From assembly GCA_902571055.1 (NCBI GenBank), contig CACGAM010000002.1, positions 62,001-126,000 on the forward strand: 64,000 bases of DNA, read 5' to 3'. Every line of letters begins with the position of its first letter. Position 1 is the first letter of the stretch. This DNA is from an uncultured Pelagibacteraceae bacterium (GTDB lineage: Bacteria > Pseudomonadota > Alphaproteobacteria > Pelagibacterales > Pelagibacteraceae). The notes beneath the pieces were generated by a model that saw nothing but the letters and a program-made list of their open reading frames with translations, had not been told where the DNA came from and did no database searches. The position numbers and the translations under genes are program-made. Positions 19,417 to 30,442 of this stretch are shown one piece after another.

Positions 19417-20204
19417 AAAAAAAAATTCTTATTGTTGAAGGCAATACAAGAGAAGAGAATAGCGAATTTACAGCTGTTGGTATAAATACACATACTGAAA
19501 GTCTAATTGAAAGTATAAACTTTTATAAAAAAGATTTAGATATAAGTATAGCAAATCCATCATCAGATAATAATTTGAAAAATTCCATTGACAGTCTTGA
19601 TAAATATGATGGCATGATTTGGGGAGGTAGTAGCTTAAATATTTATAATGATACAGATGAAATTAGAAGACAAATAAGTTTCATGAGAGAGTGTCAGTCA
19701 AAAATAAAAAAAATATTTGCAATTTGTTGGGGGCTTCAAGTAGCTGTGACTGTTGCGGGTGGACAAGTTAAAAAGTCTGATAAAGGAGCTCATAGAGGAA
19801 TAGCGCATAATATAAAAGTTAATAACATTGGTTCAAATCACAAAATCTATCTTAACAAAAAAAAACAGTTTAACTCACCAGCATTTAATTTTGACGAAGT
19901 TGTAAAAATACCAGATGGAGCAATTCTTTTATCATCAAATGAATTAAATAATGTTATGGGTCTAAATTTTAAAACGAACACGTCAGATATATGGGGGATT
20001 CAGTATCACCCAGAGATATCATATGAAAAAATGGTTAGTTTAATTCATTTTAGAAAAGAACGTTTGTTAAATAAAGGGGCATTTAAAGACCAAGATGAAA
20101 TTAATAATCATATTTTAATGATTGAGAATGAAATTGAAAATACAGAAAAAATATCAAGAATGAAAGAGTTAGAAAATTGGATTAATTACTTATATGAAAA
20201 TTAA
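19410..20204 (+). CDS. Class I glutamine amidotransferase domain protein
   Basis: IFAICWGLQVAVTVAGG nucleophile elbow, WGIQYHPEIS catalytic His/Glu. Confidence 0.8.
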   Translation: MVKKKILIVEGNTREENSEFTAVGINTHTESLIESINFYKKDLDISIANPSSDNNLKNSIDSLDKYDGMIWGGSSLNIYNDTDEIRRQISFMRECQSKIKKIFAICWGLQVAVTVAGGQVKKSDKGAHRGIAHNIKVNNIGSNHKIYLNKKKQFNSPAFNFDEVVKIPDGAILLSSNELNNVMGLNFKTNTSDIWGIQYHPEISYEKMVSLIHFRKERLLNKGAFKDQDEINNHILMIENEIENTEKISRMKELENWINYLYEN

Positions 20205-21453
20205 AAATAAAGAGGATATAATTAATCATTTTATTGCAGGAAATAAAGATCATCAGAATATTGGTGTAGAAAACGAAAAATTTATATTTGATAATAAATC
20301 AAAAAAAAGATCTAATTATAATCAAATTGTTAATGTTCTTAATTTTTTAAATAAAAATTACGGATGGAATAAAGTATTAGAAAATAATAATCTTATTGGG
20401 CTAGAATTAAATGGTAAACAGGTTACGCTAGAACCTGGAAATCAAATTGAATTAGCAGGGGCAAAATTAAAAACTATACATGATGTTTGCTCAGAGTCTT
20501 ATAATTTTCAAGATCAATTGATAAAAGCATGTAACAAATTAGACTTAAATCTTTTATCCATAGGCTATGATCCTAATACACATTTAAAGGACGTTCCATC
20601 AAATCCAAAAAAAAGATATGAGGTCATGACAAAAGAAATGCCAAAAAATGGCAAACTTAGTTTAGAGATGATGTATCAAACAGCAGGTACGCAGATCAAT
20701 TTAGACTATTCAAACGAAGAAAATTTTTCAAATATATTTAGATTATCAGCTTTTTTAGTGCCTCTAGCTATCTCCTTATTTGCTAACTCCTCTATAAAAG
20801 AAAATACTTTCAGCCAGTACTTATCTTATAGATCTTACGTATGGCAAAATACGTCTAGAGGAGGTTTGCCGAATATATTCTTTGAAAAAATGACATTTGA
20901 AAAATATGCGGATTTTTGTTTATACTATCCTTTATTATTTATTAAAAAAAATTCTGAATATTTATTTCCAAAAAAATATTTGTTTAAAGATTTTATCGAA
21001 AATAAAATTGAAGAGATAAATAAGGATAGTCCAACTACTAAAGATCTTGAAACTCACTTAAGCACTATTTTTACAGAGATTAGATTAAAACAGTACCTAG
21101 AAATTAGGTCTATTGATGCTTGTGAATGGGATTGTCATTGTGCAGCTCCTGCATTTTATACAGGATTAATATATGGAAATCTGGATGAAAGTTTAGATGT
21201 AATAAAAAATTGGAGATCAGATGAAGTTATTAATGCCTATCTTGATGCTCCAAAAAAAGGTCTTTCAACGGAGATAAATGGTAAAAATATGATAGAATGG
21301 GGTGAGTTATTATTAAAAATTAGTAAAAAAGGTTTGGAAAATAGAAATAATCTAAACAAAAAAAATAATGACGAAAGTGTCTATTTAAAAAACATCGAAA
21401 ATGTTTTGTCTGAAAAAAAGACAAAAGCTGAAAAATCAATTAAGATTGCATAA
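20194..21453 (+). CDS. gshA: Glutamate-cysteine ligase (GCS2 type)
   Basis: GVENEKF, LEPGNQIELAGAKLKTIHDV, LSLEMMYQTAGTQINLDYS. Confidence 0.85.
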   Translation: MKIKNKEDIINHFIAGNKDHQNIGVENEKFIFDNKSKKRSNYNQIVNVLNFLNKNYGWNKVLENNNLIGLELNGKQVTLEPGNQIELAGAKLKTIHDVCSESYNFQDQLIKACNKLDLNLLSIGYDPNTHLKDVPSNPKKRYEVMTKEMPKNGKLSLEMMYQTAGTQINLDYSNEENFSNIFRLSAFLVPLAISLFANSSIKENTFSQYLSYRSYVWQNTSRGGLPNIFFEKMTFEKYADFCLYYPLLFIKKNSEYLFPKKYLFKDFIENKIEEINKDSPTTKDLETHLSTIFTEIRLKQYLEIRSIDACEWDCHCAAPAFYTGLIYGNLDESLDVIKNWRSDEVINAYLDAPKKGLSTEINGKNMIEWGELLLKISKKGLENRNNLNKKNNDESVYLKNIENVLSEKKTKAEKSIKIA

Positions 21454-21454
21454 T

Positions 21455-22390
21455 TTGGAAAAAAAACAAAAAATCGTCGCTGTACAAGCCAACAATTTAA
21501 GTACAATAAAAATTAATACAGATACAACTTTTTTATTATGTTTAGAAGCTCAAAGAAGAGGATTTAGAATATTTTGGTACAATACAAATCAATTAACACT
21601 AAATAATAAAAAGGTAACTGCAAACGGTTTTTTTATAAAATTATTAGAAAATAAAAAAAAATTTTATATTAAGATTAAAAATCTAGAGCTTGATCTTTCC
21701 AAAGCCAAATATCTATTAATAAGACAAAATCCACCATTTAACCTGGAATATATTAATTCAACTCTATATTTAGAAAAATTATCTTCACATACTAAAATCA
21801 TAAATAATCCCATTTCCATAAGAAATATTTCTGAAAAATTCTATTCCTCAAGATTTTTTAGATACATGCCACCTACAATTTTTACTAAAGATATAAACAA
21901 AATAAATAAATTTTATAAGAAGTATAAACAATTAGTTATAAAACCGATTAATGGTTATGCTGGAAAAGATATTATGTTTATAAATAAAAATTTTAATAAA
22001 AAACGTGTTTCATTATATTTAAAGAAAATTGGACATGCTATGATACAAAAATTTTTACCAATGGTAAAAAAGGGTGATAAAAGAGTTTTTATAATTAATG
22101 GGAAAGTTTGTGGAGCTATCAAACGTGTTCCCTCTAAAAACTCAATTTTATCTAATTTATCACAAGGAGGCACAGCAATTAATACAACATTAAATTTAAA
22201 TGAGTTAAAAATAGCAAAGATTGTTGCTAAAGATTTACATAAAAATAACATATATTTTGCAGGAATAGATTTTGTTTCTGGTAAATTAATAGGTGATATA
22301 AACGTAACTTCTCCAACCGGACTTCCTCAATTTAAGCAACTTACTGGAAAAGACTTGTCTAAATATTTTTGGAATGGGCTAATAAACTAA
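21455..22390 (+). CDS. gshB: Glutathione synthase (ATP-grasp)
   Basis: [45 protein letters not shown]; likely TTG start at 21455, 1 nt after gshA. Confidence 0.8.
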   Translation: MEKKQKIVAVQANNLSTIKINTDTTFLLCLEAQRRGFRIFWYNTNQLTLNNKKVTANGFFIKLLENKKKFYIKIKNLELDLSKAKYLLIRQNPPFNLEYINSTLYLEKLSSHTKIINNPISIRNISEKFYSSRFFRYMPPTIFTKDINKINKFYKKYKQLVIKPINGYAGKDIMFINKNFNKKRVSLYLKKIGHAMIQKFLPMVKKGDKRVFIINGKVCGAIKRVPSKNSILSNLSQGGTAINTTLNLNELKIAKIVAKDLHKNNIYFAGIDFVSGKLIGDINVTSPTGLPQFKQLTGKDLSKYFWNGLIN

Positions 22391-24075
22391 AATAAACCCT
22401 CTGTCTCACCTCTTTTATTTAATTTGATTTTATCAGCAGCTGGAACTCTTGGTAATCCAGGCATAGTCATTATTGAGCCGCATACAACAACAATAAAATT
22501 AGCCCCAGATGATAATCTTACCTCTCTTATAGGTATTTCATGATTCTGTGGTGCTCCTTTAAGTTTGGGGTCTACGGAGAAACTATATTGAGTCTTTGCA
22601 ATACAAACTGGTAAATTACCGTATCCATTTAATTCGAACTTTCTTAAATCATTTTTTACTTCAGTTGGAGCAGTTACAGCTTTTGCACCATAAATTTCTT
22701 TAGCTATTTTCTCTATTTTTTTCCAAGGAGATAATTTTTCAGCATACAAATATTTAAAATTATTTTTATTTGAATTTTTACAAATTTTAATAACTTTTTT
22801 TGCTAAGTCGGTTGCTCCTTTACCTCCATTGGCCCAGTGAGAACTGACACTAACTTCAACACCAATGTTATCGCAGAATTTTTTAATTTCCTTAATTTCA
22901 TTGTTTGTATCTAATACAAAGTGATTTATTGCAACTACGGGCTCTAAACCAAATTTTTTTATATTAGAAATATGCCTCTCAAGGTTTACTATACCTTTCT
23001 TTAATGCAGGAATATTTTCTTTTTTTAAATTATCTTTTTCTAAACCTCCATGCATCTTCAGAGCTCTTACAGTTGCTACTATTACAACACAGCTTGGGAC
23101 TAGTTTTGATTTTCTACATTTTATATTTAAAAATTTTTCAGCCCCTAAATCAGCTCCAAAACCAGCTTCCGTGACTACATAATCTGATAACCTCAAAGCA
23201 GTTTTAGTAGCTATCACAGAATTACAACCATGAGCAATATTCGCAAATGGCCCTCCATGAATTATAGCAGGGTTATGTTCTAGAGTTTGAGTTACATTCG
23301 GTCTAAGAGCCTCTTTCAAAAGTACGGTCATGGGTCCATGGGCGTTTAAATCTTTAGCATAAATTGGCTTATTTTGCCTGTTGTATGCAATTGTAATATT
23401 CCCAATTCTATTTTCTAGGTCTTTCAAATCATTTGCTAAACAAAAGATTGCCATAACTTCAGAAGCCACTGTAATATCAAAACCATCTTGCCTTAAGTAA
23501 TTTTTTGCTACACCTTTTGTATTAATATTTATAAATCGTAAAGCTCTATCATTCATATCTAATACTCTTTTCCAAACAATACGGTTTTCATCAATATTTA
23601 ATTTATTACCCCAATAAATATGATTATCAATAAGAGCAGATAATAAATTATGTGCAGAAGTTATTGCATGAAAATCTCCTGTAAAATGAAGATTGATTTG
23701 TTCCATTGGAACTACTTGTGCATAACCGCCACCTGCTGCACCTCCTTTCATTCCGAAAGATGGTCCCAAGCTAGGCTCTCTTAAACATACTATACTTTTT
23801 TTTCCAATTTTATTTATGCCATCTGATAAACCTACAGAAGTAGTTGTTTTTCCTTCACCAGCTGGTGTTGGTGAAATTGCAGTGACTAAAATTAAATTAC
23901 CTTCTTTTTTATTTTTTAATCTTTTAAGATATTCAAAATTTATTTTGGCAATATGTCTACCCATGGGGCTAAACGCTTCTGGTTTATCTGGAACTCTCAG
24001 TTTTGTTAAAATTTTTTTAATAGGTTTTAGCTTTGCTTTTCTCGCAATTTCAATATCTGATTTAAATTTGCTCAT
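22387..24075 (-). CDS. fhs: Formate-tetrahydrofolate ligase
   Basis: [40 protein letters not shown]. Confidence 0.95.
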   Translation of the reverse strand: MSKFKSDIEIARKAKLKPIKKILTKLRVPDKPEAFSPMGRHIAKINFEYLKRLKNKKEGNLILVTAISPTPAGEGKTTTSVGLSDGINKIGKKSIVCLREPSLGPSFGMKGGAAGGGYAQVVPMEQINLHFTGDFHAITSAHNLLSALIDNHIYWGNKLNIDENRIVWKRVLDMNDRALRFININTKGVAKNYLRQDGFDITVASEVMAIFCLANDLKDLENRIGNITIAYNRQNKPIYAKDLNAHGPMTVLLKEALRPNVTQTLEHNPAIIHGGPFANIAHGCNSVIATKTALRLSDYVVTEAGFGADLGAEKFLNIKCRKSKLVPSCVVIVATVRALKMHGGLEKDNLKKENIPALKKGIVNLERHISNIKKFGLEPVVAINHFVLDTNNEIKEIKKFCDNIGVEVSVSSHWANGGKGATDLAKKVIKICKNSNKNNFKYLYAEKLSPWKKIEKIAKEIYGAKAVTAPTEVKNDLRKFELNGYGNLPVCIAKTQYSFSVDPKLKGAPQNHEIPIREVRLSSGANFIVVVCGSIMTMPGLPRVPAADKIKLNKRGETEGLF

Positions 24076-24174
24076 TTATCTATGAAATAAAGTATTATTT
24101 AATATACTTTATTCTTTCATTTTTAAAGAATTAATTTAAATTGAATATTTTAATTTCTTGCGGATATTTCATTT

Positions 24175-25284
24175 ATGAAAAAAAATTTTAGATTTTTTGA
24201 TAATAGACAAAAATATTTATTATTTGTTACTACAACTAATGAAAAAAATAGAATTGCAGATAATTTAAAACCGATAATACAAAGTGTAAAACCTAAACAC
24301 CCTGCATTAAAAATTTTTGACGCTGGCATGGGTGACGGATCTCTACTTATGAGTGTAATGAGACAATGTCATCAAAAATTACCCAATATACCATTATTAG
24401 TTTCTACAAAAGAAATTAGCATGGAAGATGTAAGATTGGGGCTCGAGAAACTGCCTGACAGATTTGTTGAACATAAAAACACGGTATTTGTAATTTCAAA
24501 CTTAAATTACGTAGAGTCCACAAATTTAAAATCAAATAACAGATTTAAACAGAAAAAAATGAATTGGAAAATTGTAAAACTAACTGGAAACTCTTCATTA
24601 GATTTTTCTGCACAGCTAAGAAAACTCAATCAAGAATTTTTATCAAAAAAGTGGCAAGTCGAAAGAAATCCAAAAACTGGAAATCCAACCTATAAAGAAC
24701 CTTCTGTAATAGTAATTTATAGGAAAGACCAAGAATTTGTTCTTAAAGATGTGATACCAAAAAAAAATAACGGGAAAAATTATTATGATATAATTATCGC
24801 ATCTCAACCTTACAGATCTAGAGTGACTGCTGAAAAAAAAGTTAAGTTCGTAATTGAGCCAATGATAAAATCTTTAGAAAAAAACGGAAAACTAATTGTA
24901 GTGCATGCTTGTGGTGATGATCCAGCAAATAAAATAATTAAACAGGTTTGGCCTAAAGAAAATCCTTTTCCTTCGTTGTACCCAGCTATTATAAAATATA
25001 TTAAGTCAAACCTAAGTAGAGATATATTAAAACAAATAAAGTTTCATAAGTCTAAAAAATTTAAATACATGTTAAGAGCTTTACCGAATGAAATTTCTGG
25101 AGGAATAGCAACATCAGTAATTTTTTCAGCTTGGAATGCAGCTGTTTATGTAAATCAAATGACAGATGAACAAATTTTTAAAGCTGAAAAATCAAAAAAT
25201 TATCAAAAAATCGTGCAAAAAATTGTTAATAAACATAAAGGTCTATTTTTTAACAATGAATTATTCGTTATTCAGAGAAAATAG
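24175..25284 (+). CDS. SAM-dependent methyltransferase-like protein, unknown substrate
   Basis: ALKIFDAGMGDGSLLMSVM resembles motif I of class I methyltransferases. Confidence 0.6.
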   Translation: MKKNFRFFDNRQKYLLFVTTTNEKNRIADNLKPIIQSVKPKHPALKIFDAGMGDGSLLMSVMRQCHQKLPNIPLLVSTKEISMEDVRLGLEKLPDRFVEHKNTVFVISNLNYVESTNLKSNNRFKQKKMNWKIVKLTGNSSLDFSAQLRKLNQEFLSKKWQVERNPKTGNPTYKEPSVIVIYRKDQEFVLKDVIPKKNNGKNYYDIIIASQPYRSRVTAEKKVKFVIEPMIKSLEKNGKLIVVHACGDDPANKIIKQVWPKENPFPSLYPAIIKYIKSNLSRDILKQIKFHKSKKFKYMLRALPNEISGGIATSVIFSAWNAAVYVNQMTDEQIFKAEKSKNYQKIVQKIVNKHKGLFFNNELFVIQRK

Positions 25285-25349
25285 TCCAATTTAGGTGTTA
25301 TTTATTTTTTCCATCTTGAGTTGATTTAAATAATTAGTAGAATTTAGTT

Positions 25350-25658
25350 GTGAAAATAAAATCCAAAGTTTTGGGACTATTAATATTATTTTTTTTGAAT
25401 AATTGTATGCAATCTACAGCAATGGTTGGTCCTACAATGACTTTAGTATCAACCGGTAATTTTTATCAAGCTGGTTTCAGTTATGGTGCAAACAAAGCAG
25501 TTGAAAAAGAGACAGGTATGCAAACTACAGATTACTTAATAAATAAAATCGAGGAAAATCAAAAAAAGGATATATCAGGAGATGATGATGAGCTTACAAA
25601 AAGTTTGCAAATACTTTTGGAATTAAACATTGAAAAAACTAGAAAATTTATCAATTAA
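25350..25658 (+). CDS. Small lipoprotein (GTG start)
   Basis: Signal peptide with lipobox-like FFLNNCMQ. Confidence 0.6.
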   Translation: MKIKSKVLGLLILFFLNNCMQSTAMVGPTMTLVSTGNFYQAGFSYGANKAVEKETGMQTTDYLINKIEENQKKDISGDDDELTKSLQILLELNIEKTRKFIN

Positions 25659-26110
25659 ATTTTTAATTCATAATAACACGAGTTTGGGTCATCTTTATAA
25701 TGTGCAAAAGGTTTACAAGGTTTAAAACCATAATTTAGGAAGAGTTTTCTCGCTGGTAAAAAAAAATTTCCTGCACCTGTTTCTACACTCAATTTTTTAA
25801 TACCAAGTTTTTTAGACATAGATATAAGATAACTAATTATTTTTTCACCATACCCTTTCTGTCTAAATTTATTAGAAACTCTTATAGATTTAAATTCACC
25901 GTGATCTTTATCTAATAATTTCAATGCACCACAGCCAATAAGTTCATTATTTTCCCATAAACTCCAAAATTTAATACTTTCACTTTTTAAACCCTCAATA
26001 TCTAGAACATGAGTACTACCCATAGGCGAAACTGATCTCAATTCAGTAAAGTGATGTTGTAATAATTTGTTTACCTCAGAATTCTCAAAATTGCTTTCTA
26101 TTGATTTCAT
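25655..26110 (-). CDS. GNAT family N-acetyltransferase
   Basis: IGCGALKLLDKDHGEFKSIRVSNKFRQKGYGEKIISYL. Confidence 0.88.
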   Translation of the reverse strand: MKSIESNFENSEVNKLLQHHFTELRSVSPMGSTHVLDIEGLKSESIKFWSLWENNELIGCGALKLLDKDHGEFKSIRVSNKFRQKGYGEKIISYLISMSKKLGIKKLSVETGAGNFFLPARKLFLNYGFKPCKPFAHYKDDPNSCYYELKI

Positions 26111-26156
26111 ATTTTATAAAATCATATAATCTATTAATAATTTAAACCAACAAATT

Positions 26157-26777
26157 ATGTGTGGAAGATACGTGGTAACAAACCCTGTTGCAAAAACTGC
26201 AAAAATTGTAAAAAAAGCTATAAATGTAGATAATACAGATAATTACAATGCTCATCCTCAGCAAAGTTTACCTGTTTTAAAAAAATATATTAACGGCAAT
26301 ACACTCGAGTTATTGAAATGGGGAATAATACCATCTTGGGCTAAAAAAAAAGATTTTAGACCATTAATCAATGCAAGAATAGAGACAATAAATGAGAAAA
26401 TCTCTTTCAAAAAGTTAATTAAAATACAAAGATGTATAGTTGTTGCCGACGGTTTTTATGAATGGAAGAGAGAAAATAAAATAAAAATACCCCATTTTAT
26501 TTTTAGAAAAGACAAAAAAACGATATTTTTTGCCGGTATTTATCAAGATGATCAGTTTTGTTTGATTACAGAAAAATCTGACATAAATATTTCTAAAATT
26601 CATGAAAGACAACCCGTAATTATTGACGAGAAAGATATCAAATCTTACTTAAACATTGAGTTAGAGGCAGTCAATGTTTTGAATGATAGAAATAGACCTA
26701 ATTTAGAGTTTTATGAAATTTCGAAAGATGTTAATAAACCCAACAACAATGATATATCTTTGATACAAAAAGTTTAA
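26157..26777 (+). CDS. SRAP-family protein (YedK/HMCES-like, SOS response-associated)
   Basis: MCGRY N-terminus with catalytic Cys2; VVADGFYEWKRE. Confidence 0.92.
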   Translation: MCGRYVVTNPVAKTAKIVKKAINVDNTDNYNAHPQQSLPVLKKYINGNTLELLKWGIIPSWAKKKDFRPLINARIETINEKISFKKLIKIQRCIVVADGFYEWKRENKIKIPHFIFRKDKKTIFFAGIYQDDQFCLITEKSDINISKIHERQPVIIDEKDIKSYLNIELEAVNVLNDRNRPNLEFYEISKDVNKPNNNDISLIQKV

Positions 26778-26778
26778 G

Positions 26779-27825
26779 TTAATTTTTTATTATAGTTATA
26801 TGACCCATCTTCCTTTTTTCTTTGACCTCTTTTTTTAAATAATCATAAAAAAATTCATTGTCATTAAATTTTTTTCCCTTATAAAGATGAATATCATTAC
26901 CAATTAAATTTATCATTTTTGCATCACAAATTTTTTTAAGTTCAATTTTTTCAATTCCGCATACTGCACGAATATGATTTTCAAATTGACTTACATTGTA
27001 AGCATTAATTGTTAAATGCCCAGAATTATGAACTCTTGGAGCTATTTCATTTACGTATAAGTTATCATTTATATCTACAAAAAACTCAACACACATTGTG
27101 CCTATATAATCTAATTCCTCTGCCAATATACTAGCCCAGTCTTTAGATTTTTCTAAAATTGAATTATCAATTTTTGCAGGTATCTCTGAATATTTCAATA
27201 TTTGCTCTTCATGTTTGTTTTCAATTGGATCATAAATTGAATATCTCTGATGACCATATCTAGTCAACACAACTGAGATTTCAGTTTTTAAATTTACCAA
27301 TTTTTCTAAAATATATTCTTTATTGAATTCAAGGTTTAGTTTAGATATTTGATCTGAGTTTTCTATTCTAAATTGACCTTTTCCATCATAGCCCAATGTA
27401 CATGTTTTAAGTAGAGCGGGAAAATAATTATCGCTTGCTTCTAAATCTTTTAAATTTTTTATATAAACGTATTTTGTAGTTCTCAAGTCACATTTATTAA
27501 TAAAATCTTTTTCAAAAAGTCTATTTTGGACAATTTTATTTATCTTAGGATAGGGAATTACTTTTTTTTCTTTATTTAAATTTTCTAATGTTTCGAATGG
27601 TATATTTTCAAATTCAAAAGTTATTAGATCTATCTTGTAACAAAATTCTCTTAATTTATTGTTATCATCATATCTTCCAAAGATAAATTCATCTGCAAAG
27701 TGTTGACCCGGAGCATCAAGATCATCGCAATAAATTACTGTTCGAATGTTAAGTTTTTTTGCAGCTTGAGAAAGCATGCTACCAAGCTGACCTCCACCAA
27801 TAATTCCTAGAACGGGTTTATACAT
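26779..27825 (-). CDS. purK: 5-(carboxyamino)imidazole ribonucleotide synthase
   Basis: GIIGGGQLGSMLSQAAKKLN, ATP-grasp, EIAPRVHNSGHLT. Confidence 0.95.
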   Translation of the reverse strand: MYKPVLGIIGGGQLGSMLSQAAKKLNIRTVIYCDDLDAPGQHFADEFIFGRYDDNNKLREFCYKIDLITFEFENIPFETLENLNKEKKVIPYPKINKIVQNRLFEKDFINKCDLRTTKYVYIKNLKDLEASDNYFPALLKTCTLGYDGKGQFRIENSDQISKLNLEFNKEYILEKLVNLKTEISVVLTRYGHQRYSIYDPIENKHEEQILKYSEIPAKIDNSILEKSKDWASILAEELDYIGTMCVEFFVDINDNLYVNEIAPRVHNSGHLTINAYNVSQFENHIRAVCGIEKIELKKICDAKMINLIGNDIHLYKGKKFNDNEFFYDYLKKEVKEKRKMGHITIIKN

Positions 27826-28316
27826 TAGTAAGGTTTTTTCTTAACAGATCTGGTCTGTTTTAATCGCCAATCATTAAGTTTTTTCGCAATTTTCAAACTT
27901 GAGTTAGATAAAATAGAGGCAGCAAGTAATGCGGCATTAATTGCTCCGTCTTTACCTATAGCAACTGTGGCAACCGGGATTCCTTTCGGCATTTGAACAA
28001 TAGAGAGCAAACTATCTAAGCCTTTTAATTTTTTACTTTCAATAGGAACACCTATCACAGGTATTTTAGTTAAAGATGCTACCATTCCTGGTAGATGTGC
28101 TGAACCACCAGCACCTGCAATAATAACATTAATATTATTTTTTTCGACATTTGATGCATATTCGTACATTCTTTTTGGAGTTCTATGCGCTGAAACTATT
28201 TTTTTTTCAAATTTTATTCCTAGAGACTTCAAAGTTTTTTCAGCATACTTCATAGTTGAGTAGTCAGATTGACTTCCCATAATTATTGAAACATTTATTT
28301 TTGAATTTTTTTTCAT
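27825..28316 (-). CDS. purE: 5-(carboxyamino)imidazole ribonucleotide mutase
   Basis: [37 protein letters not shown]. Confidence 0.95.
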   Translation of the reverse strand: MKKNSKINVSIIMGSQSDYSTMKYAEKTLKSLGIKFEKKIVSAHRTPKRMYEYASNVEKNNINVIIAGAGGSAHLPGMVASLTKIPVIGVPIESKKLKGLDSLLSIVQMPKGIPVATVAIGKDGAINAALLAASILSNSSLKIAKKLNDWRLKQTRSVKKKPY

Positions 28317-28362
28317 AATTTATTTGCTTTTGTAAATATTATATATTTATATAAGACAAATA

Positions 28363-28530
28363 ATGACAAAAAAATTAAATAATCTTGATAAAGATCACAA
28401 GCATGAAGAATTAAACAATATATGCGAAAACTGCAGCATAGAAAATGAAACAGTTTATCAAAATTTAATACTTACTGGTTTTAAAGTTTGTGAGTCATGC
28501 AGAATATCGAAAACTATATATCCAGTCTAA
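28363..28530 (+). CDS. 55-aa putative zinc-ribbon protein (CENC...CESC)
   Basis: Hand-translated: MTKKLNNLDKDHKHEELNNICENCSIENETVYQNLILTGFKVCESCRISKTIYPV; two CxxC knuckles; stop interlocks with the convergent gene. Confidence 0.6.
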   Translation: MTKKLNNLDKDHKHEELNNICENCSIENETVYQNLILTGFKVCESCRISKTIYPV

Positions 28531-29072
28531 ACAGAGTTTCCCACTGGTAATGCACTCATCCTGCTCATAACAAAAGATACAGATAAAAACACAATTATTA
28601 AAAAGGATAGGAAAATAATTCCAAAAGATTTAAAGTTTGATTTAATATTTAGTACTTGTTTAGTTGATATTATTAATGAGGCAAATATCCAAAACTGTGT
28701 TAAAAAAATTACAGGAATAACAAGTTCAGGTGTAACTGCAAAAAACCTTATTAATCCTGGTGAATGAGCGTATCCGACAGATACCAAAATTTTTTTAAAG
28801 GGAACTTTTTGATCTTTATCTGGAAAAATCTTTACACCAATCACAAAAATAAATATTGACCAGAGAAACCATGTTAAAATTGCTGTCAATCCAGATAGAC
28901 CTATAGAAGTTTTAATTATTGTATTCGCTGCTACAGCACCTGCAACACCATCAAGTATCATTATTAATCCTGCAAAATAAATTGCAGCTTCACCAAAATA
29001 TTTATTATCTTTGTAAAGAGATTTATCCAGTTTTAAAGATTTAAAAAAAATATTTAAAAACTCTGCTAGCAT
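28527..29072 (-). CDS. YIP1-family-like integral membrane protein
   Basis: 181 aa, multiple TM helices, YIP1-like layout. Confidence 0.6.
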   Translation of the reverse strand: MLAEFLNIFFKSLKLDKSLYKDNKYFGEAAIYFAGLIMILDGVAGAVAANTIIKTSIGLSGLTAILTWFLWSIFIFVIGVKIFPDKDQKVPFKKILVSVGYAHSPGLIRFFAVTPELVIPVIFLTQFWIFASLIISTKQVLNIKSNFKSFGIIFLSFLIIVFLSVSFVMSRMSALPVGNSV

Positions 29073-29083
29073 TTTTAAATAAA

Positions 29084-30442
29084 TTATCCTTTTACTACTT
29101 CTCTCGTATTAGCATTATAAGACTCTGTAAAAGGTATATCGACAACTACTGCATCGACAGGCTCTCCTGGTTTTTCGGAATATTTCTCTGGCAAATGAAT
29201 TTTATACTTTGATCCTGGTTTACCTTTAGGAAAGCCATTTGCATTTAAAGTTCCATCATAAGGAACATATCCCATTGCAATATTTGTTTTTTTTTCTGGG
29301 TGATACCAAGGTGAGGTAATAAAACCTATTGGTTCACCTCCACCTTCTCCAGATACTAGCCAAAAATCTGGTGCGTATTCTTCTATTGGCTTTCCTCCTA
29401 GTTCCATTCCAACTAATTGAAGTTTGTATGGTTTTTTTCCATCTCTTATTTCATCTCTCATTTGTTCAAGGACCTTTTTACCAACATAGTCTGATTTTTT
29501 ATTCCACTCACCTTTACCAGATAAAGAGACTTGATATCCTAAATTACACTGAAAAGGATTGTGTTGGTAATCCATGTCTTGTCCCCAAGATAGGATTCCA
29601 GCTTGTATTCTTCTATGATGCGCAGGTGCAATTACCATCAGCTTGTGTTTCTTTCCAGCTTCAAGTACTGCATTCCACATATCTTCAGCATATAGTGTAG
29701 ACTCCCTTAAATAAATTTCGTAGCCAGCCTCACCAGAAAAACCAGATTGTGAGATAACACAACTTCTTCCTCCAACTTTTGCTTCAGCCAGTCCATAAAA
29801 CGGCATATTATCAAAGTCTACGTGGTCACCACATAAATCCTGCATTAACAACTTTGACTTTGGACCCTGTATTTGAACAGGAGATACATCAATCTCTTCT
29901 ATTTCACAATTAAATCTTCCATCACAGTTAACGCCTTGTAAATACAAAGATATATCACTGTCAGATAAACTAAACCAAAACTCATCTTTAGAAATTCTTA
30001 ATAAAATTGGATCATTCAAAACACCACCATACGCATTACATAGAATTACGTATCTAGCTCTCATAGGAGAAATTTTAGTAGCATCCCTAGTAATTACATA
30101 ATCAACAAACTTTTCTGCTTCTGGACCTTTTACTCTTATTTGTCTTTCAACAGCAACGTTCCACATAGTTACGTGATTTTTAATTGCATCATATTCAACC
30201 ATAGCACCGCCATCCTCTGGTTTTACATATCCTCTTGGATGATAAATTCTATTATATACTGTTGCTCTCCAACAACCTGCTTGCATTGATAAATGCCAAT
30301 AAGGTGATTTTCTTACCCTTGTTGATATCAACATTTCTACTTTTGTTGGTCCACTTTGTCTTAAATTGTATGGTACTTTTCTATCTGACTGATCTACTGA
30401 CGTTATGTGTCTTACTTTGTTATAATCAAACTCTTTAGACAT
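29084..30442 (-). CDS. GcvT/DmdA-superfamily tetrahydrofolate-dependent methyltransferase (demethylase), substrate unknown
   Basis: VTMWNVAVERQIRVKGPEAEKFVDYVITRD, GGVLNDPILLRISKDEFWFSLSDSDI, SGFSGEAGYEIYL; resembles DmdA but with N- and C-terminal extensions (452 aa). Confidence 0.8.
   Translation of the reverse strand: MSKEFDYNKVRHITSVDQSDRKVPYNLRQSGPTKVEMLISTRVRKSPYWHLSMQAGCWRATVYNRIYHPRGYVKPEDGGAMVEYDAIKNHVTMWNVAVERQIRVKGPEAEKFVDYVITRDATKISPMRARYVILCNAYGGVLNDPILLRISKDEFWFSLSDSDISLYLQGVNCDGRFNCEIEEIDVSPVQIQGPKSKLLMQDLCGDHVDFDNMPFYGLAEAKVGGRSCVISQSGFSGEAGYEIYLRESTLYAEDMWNAVLEAGKKHKLMVIAPAHHRRIQAGILSWGQDMDYQHNPFQCNLGYQVSLSGKGEWNKKSDYVGKKVLEQMRDEIRDGKKPYKLQLVGMELGGKPIEEYAPDFWLVSGEGGGEPIGFITSPWYHPEKKTNIAMGYVPYDGTLNANGFPKGKPGSKYKIHLPEKYSEKPGEPVDAVVVDIPFTESYNANTREVVKG

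Noticed and set aside
24086-24113. AT-only inverted repeat (aataaagtat…atactttatt) upstream of fhs
   Set aside because: 10-bp stem with a single GC pair in an AT-rich intergenic region; expected by chance and not a convincing riboswitch or terminator
29329-30438. Plus-strand ORFs 29329-29700 and 30235-30438
   Set aside because: Antisense to the well-supported GcvT/DmdA-like CDS; low-complexity Leu/Phe/His composition typical of shadow frames
29084-30442. Calling the GcvT-like gene dmdA (DMSP demethylase)
   Set aside because: Similar motifs but clearly longer and divergent with a different operon context; substrate cannot be assigned from sequence reading alone
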